A stretch of 64,000 nucleotides of DNA, from NCBI RefSeq assembly GCF_031921685.1, contig NZ_JAPDHU010000002.1, positions 248,001 through 312,000 on the forward strand, read 5' to 3'. The notes below the pieces were generated by a model. It searched no databases. It was not told the origin of the DNA and saw only the letters and a list, made by a program, of their open reading frames with translations. Position 1 is the first letter of the stretch. Each line of letters begins with the position of its first letter. Shown here piece after piece: positions 43,320 through 52,122 of the stretch. The stretch comes from Terripilifer sp031921685. GTDB lineage: Bacteria > Pseudomonadota > Alphaproteobacteria > Rhizobiales > Beijerinckiaceae. The position numbers and the translations under genes were made by a program.

Positions 43320-45431
43320 TCACCGTGCCAGTGGATCGGGCCGCAGCTGGAAATGCGCCGCCAGGGGGCGTGAGCCTTTGCCGCCTTCGATCAGCCAGGG
43401 TGTGCGGTCGCCGTTCGCCGCCCAAAGGCCACGGCCTTTCCAGCCGGCTTTCGGATCGTCGATGCGGCCATCGAATCCCTTCGCATAGAAGCCGAGCGGG
43501 TAGGGCACGCGCAGCGTGATCCAGGTCTCGTCTTTCAAGGCGAGAATGCCGTCGTTGAGATTGCCTGTCGACATCGGCACGTCTTCGCCGAGGCCGAAGG
43601 TGTTGTGCTGATCGACCCAGGAATAATAGCTTGACTCGGCGCTATTGCGGCCGATGCCTTCGAAGCCGGGGCCTGGATATTGATAGAGGGTCCAGCCTTC
43701 CGGGCAATGATTGCCGGTCGCATTTGGTCCGTTCAGCGGCGCCTTGCACTTGCTGCGGTCGAAGGCGCCGAGATGGCCGCTGGCGAGCGACACCCAGACG
43801 ACGCCTTTCTTGTCGATGTCGCCGCCGCGCGCTCCAAAGCCTGGCGCCGGCACATTGTAGATTTCAGCCAGCGTCGTGTTCGGATCGGAACCCGGATTGA
43901 GACGCACGATGGCGCCGGGATAGGCGCGATAGGTGCCCCACACCGAACCGTCGGTGACATTGGGCATCACCGCATAGAAGCCGGCAACGATGCGCTTGTC
44001 CTTGGTCGGATCGACCGGCTGGTTCGGCTCGACATACTCGTCGCGCTTGCCGTTGCCGTTGGTGTCGAGGATGAGCGGCGTCCAGCCTTGCGACTTCACC
44101 TGATCGCCGGTCTCATCCAACATCTTGGTGTTGATCCAGCCCACCACCGGACCGCCGCCCGACGTCCACAACGTGTTGTTGGCGTCATAGCCGAATTGCA
44201 GATGGTGCGTGCCAAAGCAGGTGGCGATGGCTTTGTACTCTTGCGTCTTCGGGTCGAACATGGTGACGCGGCGATTGCTGCGTTCGAGCGGGAAGATTTT
44301 CGCCGACGGATGGTCCGAACCTTTCTTGCAGAAATCCGGATTGTCCGGGCCTTGTCCGGTCGCCGACAGCCACAGCCGGCCTTTTTCATCGAACATGCTG
44401 TTGTGATTGTTGGCCTTGGTGTTCCAGATCTTTTCCATGCCCCAATAATGCGAGGCTTGCAGCGGTTCCTTCATCGCCGCGTGTCCTGGCCCGAGTGCCT
44501 CAGGCGTGCCGGGCGCCGTCGGCAGATGGAAGGAGGTTGCTGTATTGCGCACCGGATCCAGGATCGGCATGTCGTCGGAGCTATATTCCGGCGAGCCGTA
44601 GAGCGGGCCATAGGCATTGACGGTCGGGTTGCGGCGGTCGCTGGCGATCAGATCGTGCAGATATTGTTTCTCGTTCATCCAGTCGCGCAACGTCACGACG
44701 ATATTGCGCTCGACGCCTTGCGGCCGTGGCGGCTGCGTCGCCGGCAATTCGCCCTTCGCGACCCGGTCGGTCCAGTCGCCGAAATATTTCAAGGGTGCGC
44801 CGCCCAATTCGCCGGCGATAATGTTGACCATCAGCTCACCGGCCTGGCCCGATTGAATGCGGCGCAGCCAACCATCTGCGCCCGTGCCGAATTCCGTCGG
44901 GATCGTGCGCGTCGACAATTGGCCGATCTGGTGGCAACCGATACAGCCGTTGTTTTTGATGCCATTGAGCCATTGGCCCAGCGAGACGCTGGCAGGAATC
45001 TCTTCCGACTTGCCGTTGAATGCGTCGGCCGGCGGCAGGCGCATCATCGTATACCAGTAGATCGCCGGATAATATTGCGCTGCCGCTTGCGGTGTCGGGG
45101 CGATCACCGCAGTATGATTTATGGTCTGGCCCGGTGCCGATCTGACCTTGTTTGAATCGACGAGGCCATAGCCGCGTACCCAAACATCGTAACTGGCTTG
45201 CGGCAGATCGGGCACGAGATAACGGCCCTGATCGTCGGTGACGACGATGCGGATGAAACGGATCGGCAGATCGCGCGTCTCGGCGATCACCCAGACGCCC
45301 GCTTCAGGACCTTTGGGTCCTGTTACCGTACCGCCAATGTCGGTGGGGCCGATGTCTACCTGGGCTAAGGCAAAGGATGAGCCGATTGCGATTGCGGCGA
45401 CTGCCAGCATCAGCGAACGCAAAGCGTGCAT
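43320..45431 (-). CDS. Periplasmic cytochrome c/beta-propeller fusion with CarboxypepD-regulatory domain
   Basis: A 703-residue exported protein. Residues 1-24 are a signal peptide ending ALAQ. Residues 30-105 resemble a carboxypeptidase-regulatory-like Ig fold (GGTVTGPKGPEAGVWVIAET, DDQGRYLVPDLPQASYDVWV). One heme c site CIGCH is at 163-167. From about residue 330 the chain has repeated beta-propeller wording (NHNSMFDEKGRLWLSA, FGYDANNTLWTSGGGPVVGW, GARGGDIDKKGVVWVSLASG). It could be a periplasmic oxidoreductase or lyase with electron transfer; no enzymatic assignment is possible. It converges with the RidA gene without a gap. Confidence 0.75.
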   Translation of the reverse strand: MHALRSLMLAVAAIAIGSSFALAQVDIGPTDIGGTVTGPKGPEAGVWVIAETRDLPIRFIRIVVTDDQGRYLVPDLPQASYDVWVRGYGLVDSNKVRSAPGQTINHTAVIAPTPQAAAQYYPAIYWYTMMRLPPADAFNGKSEEIPASVSLGQWLNGIKNNGCIGCHQIGQLSTRTIPTEFGTGADGWLRRIQSGQAGELMVNIIAGELGGAPLKYFGDWTDRVAKGELPATQPPRPQGVERNIVVTLRDWMNEKQYLHDLIASDRRNPTVNAYGPLYGSPEYSSDDMPILDPVRNTATSFHLPTAPGTPEALGPGHAAMKEPLQASHYWGMEKIWNTKANNHNSMFDEKGRLWLSATGQGPDNPDFCKKGSDHPSAKIFPLERSNRRVTMFDPKTQEYKAIATCFGTHHLQFGYDANNTLWTSGGGPVVGWINTKMLDETGDQVKSQGWTPLILDTNGNGKRDEYVEPNQPVDPTKDKRIVAGFYAVMPNVTDGSVWGTYRAYPGAIVRLNPGSDPNTTLAEIYNVPAPGFGARGGDIDKKGVVWVSLASGHLGAFDRSKCKAPLNGPNATGNHCPEGWTLYQYPGPGFEGIGRNSAESSYYSWVDQHNTFGLGEDVPMSTGNLNDGILALKDETWITLRVPYPLGFYAKGFDGRIDDPKAGWKGRGLWAANGDRTPWLIEGGKGSRPLAAHFQLRPDPLAR

Positions 45432-45516
45432 GCGAATCCTCCCGCGTGTGATGTCATCACGGGCCGGTTTTGCTGCCGGTCTTTTGGGTAAGTCTGGCGG
45501 TCGGCGCTGCCGACCG

Positions 45517-46689
45517 TCAAGGGGGCGTCGGGCGCCCCTGGCTCACATAAACGCGATGGTAGCGCCGGCCGAGCGAGGTCAGGATTTCATAGCCGATGGT
45601 CTTTGATCTCGAAGCAAGATCGTCGACGGTGATGACATCGTTCAAGAGTTCCACCTCGACGCCGGGCGCGAGCGCGGCATCTGTCACATCGGTGACGTCG
45701 ATGACGATGATGTCCATCGAGACGCGGCCGGCGAAGGGGCAACGTGTGCCAAGCACGATGGCTTCGCCGCCCGGTTGGGTTTCCGTCGCCATCGCATTGC
45801 GCGGGATGCCGTCCGCATAGCCGACGCCGATCACGGCAAGGCGCGAACGGCGTTTCGCCGTCCATTGCGCATTATAGCCGACGGTCTCGCCCGCCTCGAC
45901 CTCGCGCAATTGCAGGATTGGCGCCGTCAGGCGAACCACCGGCCGCATCGGATTGGGCTGATCGGGGAAGGGATTGCCGCCGTAAAGCGCATAGCCCGGC
46001 CGAACCAGATCGAAGAAGGGCTGCTGCGGCAGAAAGATCCCCGACGAATTGGCCATGCTGCGGGGAATGCCGGGTAGCCGCGCGGTCGCTCGTTCGAAAC
46101 GCTCGATCTGCCGCTCGTTCAACGGATCGTCGCGATATTCCGATGAGACGAAATGGGTCATCAGCAGAGAAGGCGATACCTCGCGGATAGTCTCCGCCAG
46201 GGTTTCGGTTTGGATCACGCCAAGGCCGAAGCGGTTCATGCCGGTATCGATCTGCACGGCGCAGCTCGGACGCGTGCCATGGCGCGGGCGATAGTTCGTC
46301 CACGCGCGCACTTGCTCCGGCGAGACGAGGACGGGGCGGATATGGCCATGGGTCAGCGCCGCCAGCGTATCGGCATGATCGATGAGACCGTTGAGGAGAT
46401 AGATCGCCGGGGCAGGGCCAGCGGCTTCGCGCACGCGCAAGGCTTCGCTGAGATGGGCGACGAAGAAGGTGTTGCAGCCGGCGGCAGCCAGAGCTTGCGC
46501 GGCCGGCGCGATGCCCGTGCCATAGGCATCGGCCTTGATGACGGCGGCGCAGGCGGCCGGCGCGGCACGCGCCGCGAGCAGGCGCCAGTTGGCGACCAGA
46601 GCGTCGAGATCGACATGCAAGGTGGCCAGCGCCTGCGGCGTGGGAATCGATTGGGTCAATGGAGGCAAGCGGGTCATCGCCGCAGCCAT
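45517..46689 (-). CDS. alr: Alanine racemase
   Basis: A 390-residue PLP enzyme that makes D-alanine for peptidoglycan. The PLP lysine is Lys52 in AVIKADAYGTG, the second catalytic residue is the tyrosine in TVGYNAQWTAKRR, and VQIDTGMNRFGL and FDLVRPGYALYGGNP are typical. It starts one base after the dnaB stop (TGATATG), so it is translationally coupled to dnaB. The start could also be the Met at residue 5. Confidence 0.95.
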   Translation of the reverse strand: MAAAMTRLPPLTQSIPTPQALATLHVDLDALVANWRLLAARAAPAACAAVIKADAYGTGIAPAAQALAAAGCNTFFVAHLSEALRVREAAGPAPAIYLLNGLIDHADTLAALTHGHIRPVLVSPEQVRAWTNYRPRHGTRPSCAVQIDTGMNRFGLGVIQTETLAETIREVSPSLLMTHFVSSEYRDDPLNERQIERFERATARLPGIPRSMANSSGIFLPQQPFFDLVRPGYALYGGNPFPDQPNPMRPVVRLTAPILQLREVEAGETVGYNAQWTAKRRSRLAVIGVGYADGIPRNAMATETQPGGEAIVLGTRCPFAGRVSMDIIVIDVTDVTDAALAPGVEVELLNDVITVDDLASRSKTIGYEILTSLGRRYHRVYVSQGRPTPP

Positions 46690-46690
46690 A

Positions 46691-48193
46691 TCACATCTGG
46701 GTCGGAAGAGAATCGTCGCGGGCCAGATTGCCGAAGCGCGTCAGTTCTGCCTCGAAGGAGAGTTCGACAGTGCCCGTGGGACCGTGACGCTGCTTGCCGA
46801 TGATCACTTCGGCCTTGCCGTGCGCCCGTTCCATCTCGGCCATCCAATTGATGTGCTCTTCCGTGCCGGCGCGCGGCTCGCGGTTCTTGAGATAATATTC
46901 CTCGCGATAGACGAAGATGACCACGTCGGCGTCCTGTTCGATGGAGCCGGATTCACGCAAGTCCGAAAGTTGCGGCCGCTTGTCGTCACGGTTTTCGACC
47001 TGACGCGAGAGCTGCGACAGCGCTATGATCGGAACGGCCAGTTCCTTGGCCAGGGCTTTCAGGCCGGTGGTGATTTCGGTGAGTTCCTGCACGCGGTTGC
47101 TGCTGCTCGACTTCGAGCCCGACAACAATTGCAGGTAGTCGACGATCAGAAGATCGAGACCCTTCTGGCGCTTCAAGCGGCGCGCGCGTGCAGTGAGCTG
47201 GGCGATGGAGATGCCACCGGTCTGGTCGATATAGAAAGGCACCGACTGCATTTCGCGCGCCGCTTCCGAAATGCGATGGAATTCATGATCTTGAATGTCG
47301 CCACGGCGGATCTTGTAGGACGCCACGCCCGATTGCTCGGCGATGATACGGGTGGCGAGCTGTTCCGACGACATTTCGAGAGAGAAGAAGCCGACGATGC
47401 CACCGTTGCGGGGCACATGCGAGCCGTCGGGCTTCACATCATATTCGTAGGCCTTCGCCACGTTGAAGGCGATGTTGGTGGCCAGCGACGTCTTGCCCAT
47501 GGCCGGACGACCGGCGAGGACGATCAAGTCGGACGATTGCAGACCGCCCATCTTGTGATCGAGATCGACGAGGCCGGTCGAAATGCCCGATAGTTTGCCG
47601 TCGCGTTCATAGGCCTTGGCGGCAACGTCGATGGCTTGCGTGAGCGCATCGGAAAATTTCTGGAAGCCGCCGTCATAGCGGCCCTGTTCGGCGATCTCGT
47701 AGAGACGGCGCTCGGCTTCTTCGATCTGCGTACGTGGCGATGCATCGACAGGCGAGTCATAGGCGACGTTGACGATATCCTCGCCGATGTTGATCAGATT
47801 GCGACGGATCGCCAGATCGTAGATCGTGCGGCCATAGTCTTCGGCATTGATGATGGTCGTCGCTTCGGCCGCCAGACGAGCGAGATATTGCGGCACGGTG
47901 AGGCCGCCGAGATCGTGATCGCCGAGAAAGGTTTTCAGCGTGACGGGCGAGGCGAGCTTGCCGGCGCGAATGAGCTGCGCCGAGACCTCGAACACGCGAC
48001 GATGCAGCTCTTCGGAAAAATGTTCGGCGCGTAGAAAATCCGATACCCGATCGAAGGCATCGTTGTTGACCAGAATGGCACCCAGAAGGGCCTGTTCGGC
48101 CTCCACATTGTGCGGAGCGGTGCGGAAGTTCCCTGTATCTGCTTGGTCCGTCGACGCATCGAAGCGGACCGCCAATTGACCGACGGCAGCCAT
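46691..48193 (-). CDS. dnaB: Replicative DNA helicase DnaB
   Basis: A 500-residue hexameric helicase. The N-terminal domain contains PHNVEAEQALLGAILVNNDA. The RecA-like domain has Walker A AGRPAMGKTSLATNIA, the H-motif region VGFFSLEMSSEQLATRI, LLIVDYLQLLSG for Walker B and the Arg-finger region. It lies downstream of rpsF-rpsR-DUF2232-rplI, the common order in the group. The 260-bp gap before it holds a 9-bp inverted repeat (48281-48322) and the rplI terminator. Confidence 0.97.
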   Translation of the reverse strand: MAAVGQLAVRFDASTDQADTGNFRTAPHNVEAEQALLGAILVNNDAFDRVSDFLRAEHFSEELHRRVFEVSAQLIRAGKLASPVTLKTFLGDHDLGGLTVPQYLARLAAEATTIINAEDYGRTIYDLAIRRNLINIGEDIVNVAYDSPVDASPRTQIEEAERRLYEIAEQGRYDGGFQKFSDALTQAIDVAAKAYERDGKLSGISTGLVDLDHKMGGLQSSDLIVLAGRPAMGKTSLATNIAFNVAKAYEYDVKPDGSHVPRNGGIVGFFSLEMSSEQLATRIIAEQSGVASYKIRRGDIQDHEFHRISEAAREMQSVPFYIDQTGGISIAQLTARARRLKRQKGLDLLIVDYLQLLSGSKSSSSNRVQELTEITTGLKALAKELAVPIIALSQLSRQVENRDDKRPQLSDLRESGSIEQDADVVIFVYREEYYLKNREPRAGTEEHINWMAEMERAHGKAEVIIGKQRHGPTGTVELSFEAELTRFGNLARDDSLPTQM

Positions 48194-48400
48194 TCATTCC
48201 TGCAATTTGAAAGAGACGCCACGCACCGGCGCGACGATCTAAAGCGCCGTTCTGCCGATAGCATTAGGAGTGACACAAATACGGCAGGGGCGCGAGAGCA
48301 AGCATAAATGATTCCCTGCCGTCTGGCTTCAGTGCCCGATTCTCACAGGACAAAAATATAAGCAGACCGTGTCCTTGACTCTCGATCAGGTGCCCCTTCA

Positions 48401-48432
48401 ACGCAAAACGCCCGCGCCGAAGCGCGGGCGTT
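48401..48432 (-). terminator. rplI terminator
   Basis: AACGCCCGCGC-CGAA-GCGCGGGCGTT is a perfect 11-bp stem 22 bp past the rplI stop codon; on the minus strand it runs into TTGCGTTG. It separates the ribosomal operon from dnaB-alr. Confidence 0.8.
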
Positions 48433-48453
48433 GTCTTTGAAATGAGTCAAGAA

Positions 48454-49017
48454 TTAAGCGTCGTCGCCGCCAGCTTCGGCAAGCGCGGCGCCGACTTCGA
48501 GGCCCAGCGATTCCATGCTGGTCTCTTCGCGGGTGACGAGTTCCTCGCCACGGGCCTGACGCTCGGCTTCTTCCGGCGAACGGGCGACGTTGAGGGTGAT
48601 CGAAGCTTCGACTTCCGGATGCAGGTGAACCGGCACGGCGTGCAGGCCGATCGCCTTGATCGGCGTCGTCAGCACGACCTGATTGCGATTGAGGCTGATG
48701 CCATCGGCGGTGACCACTTCGGCCACGTCGCGCGTCGCGACCGAGCCGTAGAGCTGACCGGTTTCACCCGCCTGGCGGATGATGACGAAGGTCTTGCCGT
48801 CGAGCTTTTCCTTGATCTTCTCGGCTTCGCTCTTCTGTTCGAGGTTACGGGCCTCGAGCTGAGCGCGCTGCGATTCAAAGCGCTTCTTGTTGGCTTCCGT
48901 CGCGCGCAGAGCCTTGCCGCGCGGCAGCAGGAAGTTACGGGCATAGCCGTCCTTGACGCGAACCTGCTCGCCCATCTGGCCGAGCTTTGCGATACGTTCC
49001 AGCAGAATGACTTCCAT
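48454..49017 (-). CDS. rplI: 50S ribosomal protein L9
   Basis: A 187-residue L9. The N-terminal domain MEVILLERIAKLGQMGEQVRVK and YARNFLLPRGKALRAT are canonical, followed by the long helix rich in Glu and Lys and the C-terminal RNA-binding domain (AIGLHAVPVHLHPEVEA). About 40 residues longer than E. coli L9 because of an acidic C-terminal extension, usual in alphaproteobacteria. AAGGAG lies upstream of the ATG. Confidence 0.97.
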   Translation of the reverse strand: MEVILLERIAKLGQMGEQVRVKDGYARNFLLPRGKALRATEANKKRFESQRAQLEARNLEQKSEAEKIKEKLDGKTFVIIRQAGETGQLYGSVATRDVAEVVTADGISLNRNQVVLTTPIKAIGLHAVPVHLHPEVEASITLNVARSPEEAERQARGEELVTREETSMESLGLEVGAALAEAGGDDA

Positions 49018-49038
49018 AATCGATACTCCTTCGTGATG

Positions 49039-50025
49039 TCAGGCGCCGGGGGCCGGCGATATGGTGCTTCGGTTTCTGATGCTCATGAGCATGTCAACAA
49101 GCCCGACCACCGCGAGAAGCGGGAGCGGCAGCGGGAAGAGGATGAAAAGCGAAACGTAGAGCAGGGTGAGCATGGTCGAGCGCACCCGCGACGGCCGCGA
49201 GGCATAGTGCAAGGACGCCAGTCCCTGCAGCACCAGCGCCATGCCGAGCGCGGCCAGGATGACGTAACCGGTCACGCGCAGAAAGCCTTCCGGCAGGATC
49301 AGCACGGCACCGGCCACCAGGGCGAGCAGCATGGTGCGCGGCATCACCAGATTTTCCGGCAGGTCGAACCAGGGGCGACCCAGCCGTTCCGAGACGCGGG
49401 CAATGCGCCCGGCGAGCCAGAGATTGAGTGCGGTCGTCACCACGGTCCAGCCGGCGAAGATCGGCGTCATGGCCAGAACGAAAATGCGAGCCAGTCCGTC
49501 GGCATCGAGCCCGGCGGGAATGGTGGTCGTGCCGCCGCGGCTGAACAGCGCTTCGATCAGCGGCCGCATGCGCCGCGTCGCTTCCTCGAAGAAGGCGTCG
49601 TAGGAGCCGAAGCGATACCAGGCCATCACAATGCCGGCGATCGACATGGCGGCGGCGAGCGCAGTGATCCAGGCCAGGAGCTGGCCGAGCGGATACCAGA
49701 CGAGCCCATCGGGGCCGGCGCCGGTTTCGCCCGTGGCGGCGGGACGAGCGAGCCAGGCCAGGCGCGTCAGCCACCAGGCGGGCAGGGCGGAGGTGAGAGC
49801 GAACGTAGCGGCGAAGATTTCGTCCAGCGCCAGCATCAGCGCGGCGCTGCCAGCAATGGCGGCGCCAAAAGCGACGGCGGGACTGAAGGACAGGCCGGCG
49901 ATCATGATCGGCAGAGCCGCGAAGATCGCCAGGATCATGGCCAAAGCCGTGCCTTTTACCGGAATGTAAAAGAGCAGAGCGGCCGCGAAGCCGGCGCCGA
50001 TGGCTATGGCAATACGAGAAATCAT
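49039..50025 (-). CDS. DUF2232 membrane protein
   Basis: A 328-residue polytopic membrane protein with about eight hydrophobic segments, beginning MISRIAIAIGAGFAAALLFY and including ALAMILAIFAALPIMIAGLS. Proteins of this family (DUF2232/YybS-like) sit between rpsR and rplI in many alphaproteobacteria. Function is not established; relation to S-component-like or YybS membrane proteins is suggested by layout only. It is 21 bp upstream of rplI in the operon. Confidence 0.85.
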   Translation of the reverse strand: MISRIAIAIGAGFAAALLFYIPVKGTALAMILAIFAALPIMIAGLSFSPAVAFGAAIAGSAALMLALDEIFAATFALTSALPAWWLTRLAWLARPAATGETGAGPDGLVWYPLGQLLAWITALAAAMSIAGIVMAWYRFGSYDAFFEEATRRMRPLIEALFSRGGTTTIPAGLDADGLARIFVLAMTPIFAGWTVVTTALNLWLAGRIARVSERLGRPWFDLPENLVMPRTMLLALVAGAVLILPEGFLRVTGYVILAALGMALVLQGLASLHYASRPSRVRSTMLTLLYVSLFILFPLPLPLLAVVGLVDMLMSIRNRSTISPAPGA

Positions 50026-50129
50026 GAACTGCGCTGTCCCGCATCCTTTGAGCGGTTAGGGTGCGATCAGCAATTTGCCGTCGCGCCCAACTGGCGGCCG
50101 CAGGTTGTGACCGGCGGCCGCTGGGTTTC

Positions 50130-50366
50130 TTACTTGATCACGTAGGGCAGGAGGCCGAGGAAGCGGGCGCGCTTGATGGCCTGGGCCAGTTCACGCTGCT
50201 TCTTGGCCGACACGGCCGTGATGCGCGACGGGACGATCTTGCCGCGCTCGGAAATGTAGCGCGACAGCAGACGGGTGTCCTTGTAGTCGATCTTCGGCGC
50301 GTTCGGGCCCGAGAACGGGCAGGTCTTGCGACGACGGAAGAACGGACGGCGGGGTGCGGTGGCCAT
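50130..50366 (-). CDS. rpsR: 30S ribosomal protein S18
   Basis: A 78-residue S18 with the family core PKIDYKDTRLLSRYISERGK followed by IVPSRITAVSAKKQRELAQA and IKRARFLGLLPYV. It has RRPFFRRRKTCPFSG near the start with one cysteine. Its ATG shares one base with the rpsF stop (TAATG), giving coupled translation with its binding partner S6. Confidence 0.97.
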   Translation of the reverse strand: MATAPRRPFFRRRKTCPFSGPNAPKIDYKDTRLLSRYISERGKIVPSRITAVSAKKQRELAQAIKRARFLGLLPYVIK

Positions 50367-50791
50367 TAGAACGAGGCTCCTTCGCTAGAGGCGTCGTCAC
50401 GCGGACGGCGGGGCGGACGGTCGGGACGCGGACCACGGCGATCGCCGCGATCGTCACGATCGCTGTCCTCGCGCTTGCGCATCATCGCGGACGGACCATC
50501 CTCAAGCTCTTCGACGCGGATGGTCATGAAGCGAAGGATGTCTTCGTTGATGCTCATCTGGCGTTCCATCTCGGCGATGGCGGCGGCCGGCGCGTCGAGG
50601 TTCAATAGCGTGAAGTGCGCCTTGCGGTTCTTCTTGATGCGGTAGGTCAGGGACTTGACGCCCCAGTATTCGACCTTGCCGACGGTGCCGCCAGCGGTGG
50701 TGATGATCGACTTGAATTGCTCGGTGAACCCTTCGACCTGCTGGGCCGTCACGTCCTGCCGGGCAAGGAAAATGTGCTCGTACAGAGCCAT
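50366..50791 (-). CDS. rpsF: 30S ribosomal protein S6
   Basis: A 141-residue S6, starting MALYEHIFLARQDVTAQQVE. The ferredoxin-like fold segments VEYWGVKSLTYRIKKNRKAH and FTLLNLDAPAAAI are clear. The C-terminal 35 residues are Arg, Asp and Pro rich (RDDRGDRRGPRPDRPPRRPR), longer than in E. coli. It heads rpsF-rpsR-DUF2232-rplI. The 225 bp upstream (50792-51016) must hold its promoter; an S6:S18 leader motif was not recognised with confidence. Confidence 0.97.
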   Translation of the reverse strand: MALYEHIFLARQDVTAQQVEGFTEQFKSIITTAGGTVGKVEYWGVKSLTYRIKKNRKAHFTLLNLDAPAAAIAEMERQMSINEDILRFMTIRVEELEDGPSAMMRKREDSDRDDRGDRRGPRPDRPPRRPRDDASSEGASF

Positions 50792-51016
50792 CTGATTGCC
50801 TTTCTCTTGTCTACTCGCAATTTCCGGCGCGGAGCCCTTCGAGCCCGGAGAAAGGCCCGACGGAACGCAATCGAAGGCGGAGACACGGGAAGACGGAGGG
50901 AAACCTCCTGCTGCGGATGCAGCCTTCCGTTCAGCCCCCGGCCGGAAGCTTTGCGAGCCGGCTTTCTACACGGATTTGCCGCCGATGCAAGCCAGACACG
51001 GGGTAAAACAGCGCGA

Positions 51017-51478
51017 TTAGCCTGAATTTTCCGGCGTCTGCGCATCGGGCGCCAGGGTGCGCAGCGTGTCCATCAGCGCCTCGAAACGGGCGGCCCCGAG
51101 CCGAAGGCGCTGGGCGGCATCGATTTCGCGCTTCACCTCATTGGCGACGTGGGCAGCGGCGATGCCCTTGGGCGTGAGGGTGATAATGCGGCCCCGATTG
51201 TCGGCCGGGTCGGGGCGGCGGGTGACGATCTCCTCGGCTGCCAGTTCATCGACGATCTGCTGAACCGCCTGTTTTGTCAGGCCCAAACGGTGAACCAAGG
51301 CGCTTTGACGAACGCCCGCGTCGCCAATCTGGGCGATCAGCGAAGCGCGCCCTTCCGTATACCAGGCCAGACCGCGCGCGTTCATGCGGCTGTCGAATTC
51401 GGCTTTCCACAGGCGCGCCGCCCGCCAGAGGCGCCAGCCGAGATGATCGATCAGTTCAGGGAGTTTTTCGTCAACCAT
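51017..51478 (-). CDS. MarR-family transcriptional regulator
   Basis: A 153-residue winged-helix regulator: FDSRMNARGLAWYTEGRASL, then GVRQSALVHRLGLTKQAVQQ and the wing RRPDPADNRGRIITLTPKG. It is divergent from a cupin gene with 107 bp between, where an imperfect inverted repeat begins 2 bp from its start codon. Control of the cupin and itself is likely. Ligand unknown. Confidence 0.9.
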   Translation of the reverse strand: MVDEKLPELIDHLGWRLWRAARLWKAEFDSRMNARGLAWYTEGRASLIAQIGDAGVRQSALVHRLGLTKQAVQQIVDELAAEEIVTRRPDPADNRGRIITLTPKGIAAAHVANEVKREIDAAQRLRLGAARFEALMDTLRTLAPDAQTPENSG

Positions 51479-51479
51479 C

Positions 51480-51522
51480 TTGACTAATTCCGCATCGAGC
51501 TCTAATTGGTCAAGGAGCTTGA
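51480..51522. promoter_or_regulatory. MarR operator candidates
   Basis: TTGACTAATT (51480-51489) and AATTGGTCAA (51504-51513) form an inverted repeat with one mismatch; overlapping its right arm is the perfect TCAAG-GAG-CTTGA (51510-51522). Both lie in the MarR/cupin divergent control region. Confidence 0.5.
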
Positions 51523-51585
51523 TTATTTGTCCTGTCTATCCCGAAGCGATCGGGCGGGCAAATCCCAACCTTCAGGAGCCGTGTC

Positions 51586-51960
51586 ATGGGTCTCATCTCA
51601 GTCGAAGCCGCCCCGCGTTTTGAAATGCACGGCGCCGAATTCACCGGCTTGGCTGCGCCCAGTCGCGGCGCCCGCGAGACCAGCGTCTGGCGCGTGCGCA
51701 TCGCAGCCGGCACGCCGGCGGTCACCCATCGGCTGACGCGTGAAGAGGTTCTGGTGGCCTTGTCGGGCAGGGCGCAGGTGACGCTCGCGGGCGAACGATT
51801 CGATTTTTCAGCCGGCGCCGCGGTGATCGTGCCGCCCGATACGGATTTCGCTTTGGCGAATGAGAGCGCGGAGCCTTTCGAGGCGGTGGCCATTCTGCCC
51901 GTCGGCGGCATGGCGCAAGTGGGTAATACCGCGCCTTTCACACCGCCTTGGGCAGTGTAG
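51586..51960 (+). CDS. Cupin-domain protein
   Basis: A 124-residue single-domain cupin. The beta-barrel motif 1 is AGTPAVTHRLTREEVLVALS with His and two Glu, motif 2 is FSAGAAVIVPPDTDFALANE with a weakly conserved final His position. Small cupins of this type bind a metal or sense small molecules. It is divergent from the MarR gene. Family-level identification is firm; role is unknown. Confidence 0.85.
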   Translation: MGLISVEAAPRFEMHGAEFTGLAAPSRGARETSVWRVRIAAGTPAVTHRLTREEVLVALSGRAQVTLAGERFDFSAGAAVIVPPDTDFALANESAEPFEAVAILPVGGMAQVGNTAPFTPPWAV

Positions 51961-51978
51961 CAAGTTTGAGACTTCTGA

Positions 51979-51995
51979 CATTCCAGACTGGAATG
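51979..51995. promoter_or_regulatory. Perfect 17-bp palindrome upstream of the Bug-type gene
   Basis: CATTCCAG-A-CTGGAATG is a perfect 8-bp dyad around one base, in the 162-bp gap between the cupin and the Bug-type binding protein, next to an AT-rich tract. It looks like an operator for the latter; the regulator is not known. Confidence 0.45.
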
Positions 51996-52122
51996 AAAAG
52001 AATATTTTACATTTATAGGCCTCGCGGCCACCTTTCCGGAAAGACACGGCGGCGGGGTCGAGAACACCCCGCTCAACATTGTCCCGATCCCCATGAGGAG
52101 GTCGGCAAGAGGAGGGGAAACG

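Noticed and set aside
29984..45516. Integrative element or phage origin of the accessory block
   Set aside because: No integrase, transposase, tRNA or flanking att-like repeat was seen; only HD-gene duplication marks a rearrangement.
48442..50145. 567-codon plus-strand open frame opposite rplI and DUF2232
   Set aside because: Low-complexity Gly/Gln/Arg product that covers two real genes on the other strand.
50792..51016. S6:S18 autoregulatory RNA leader upstream of rpsF
   Set aside because: The leader can fold, but I could not place the conserved bulge with confidence; a covariance-model search would be needed.
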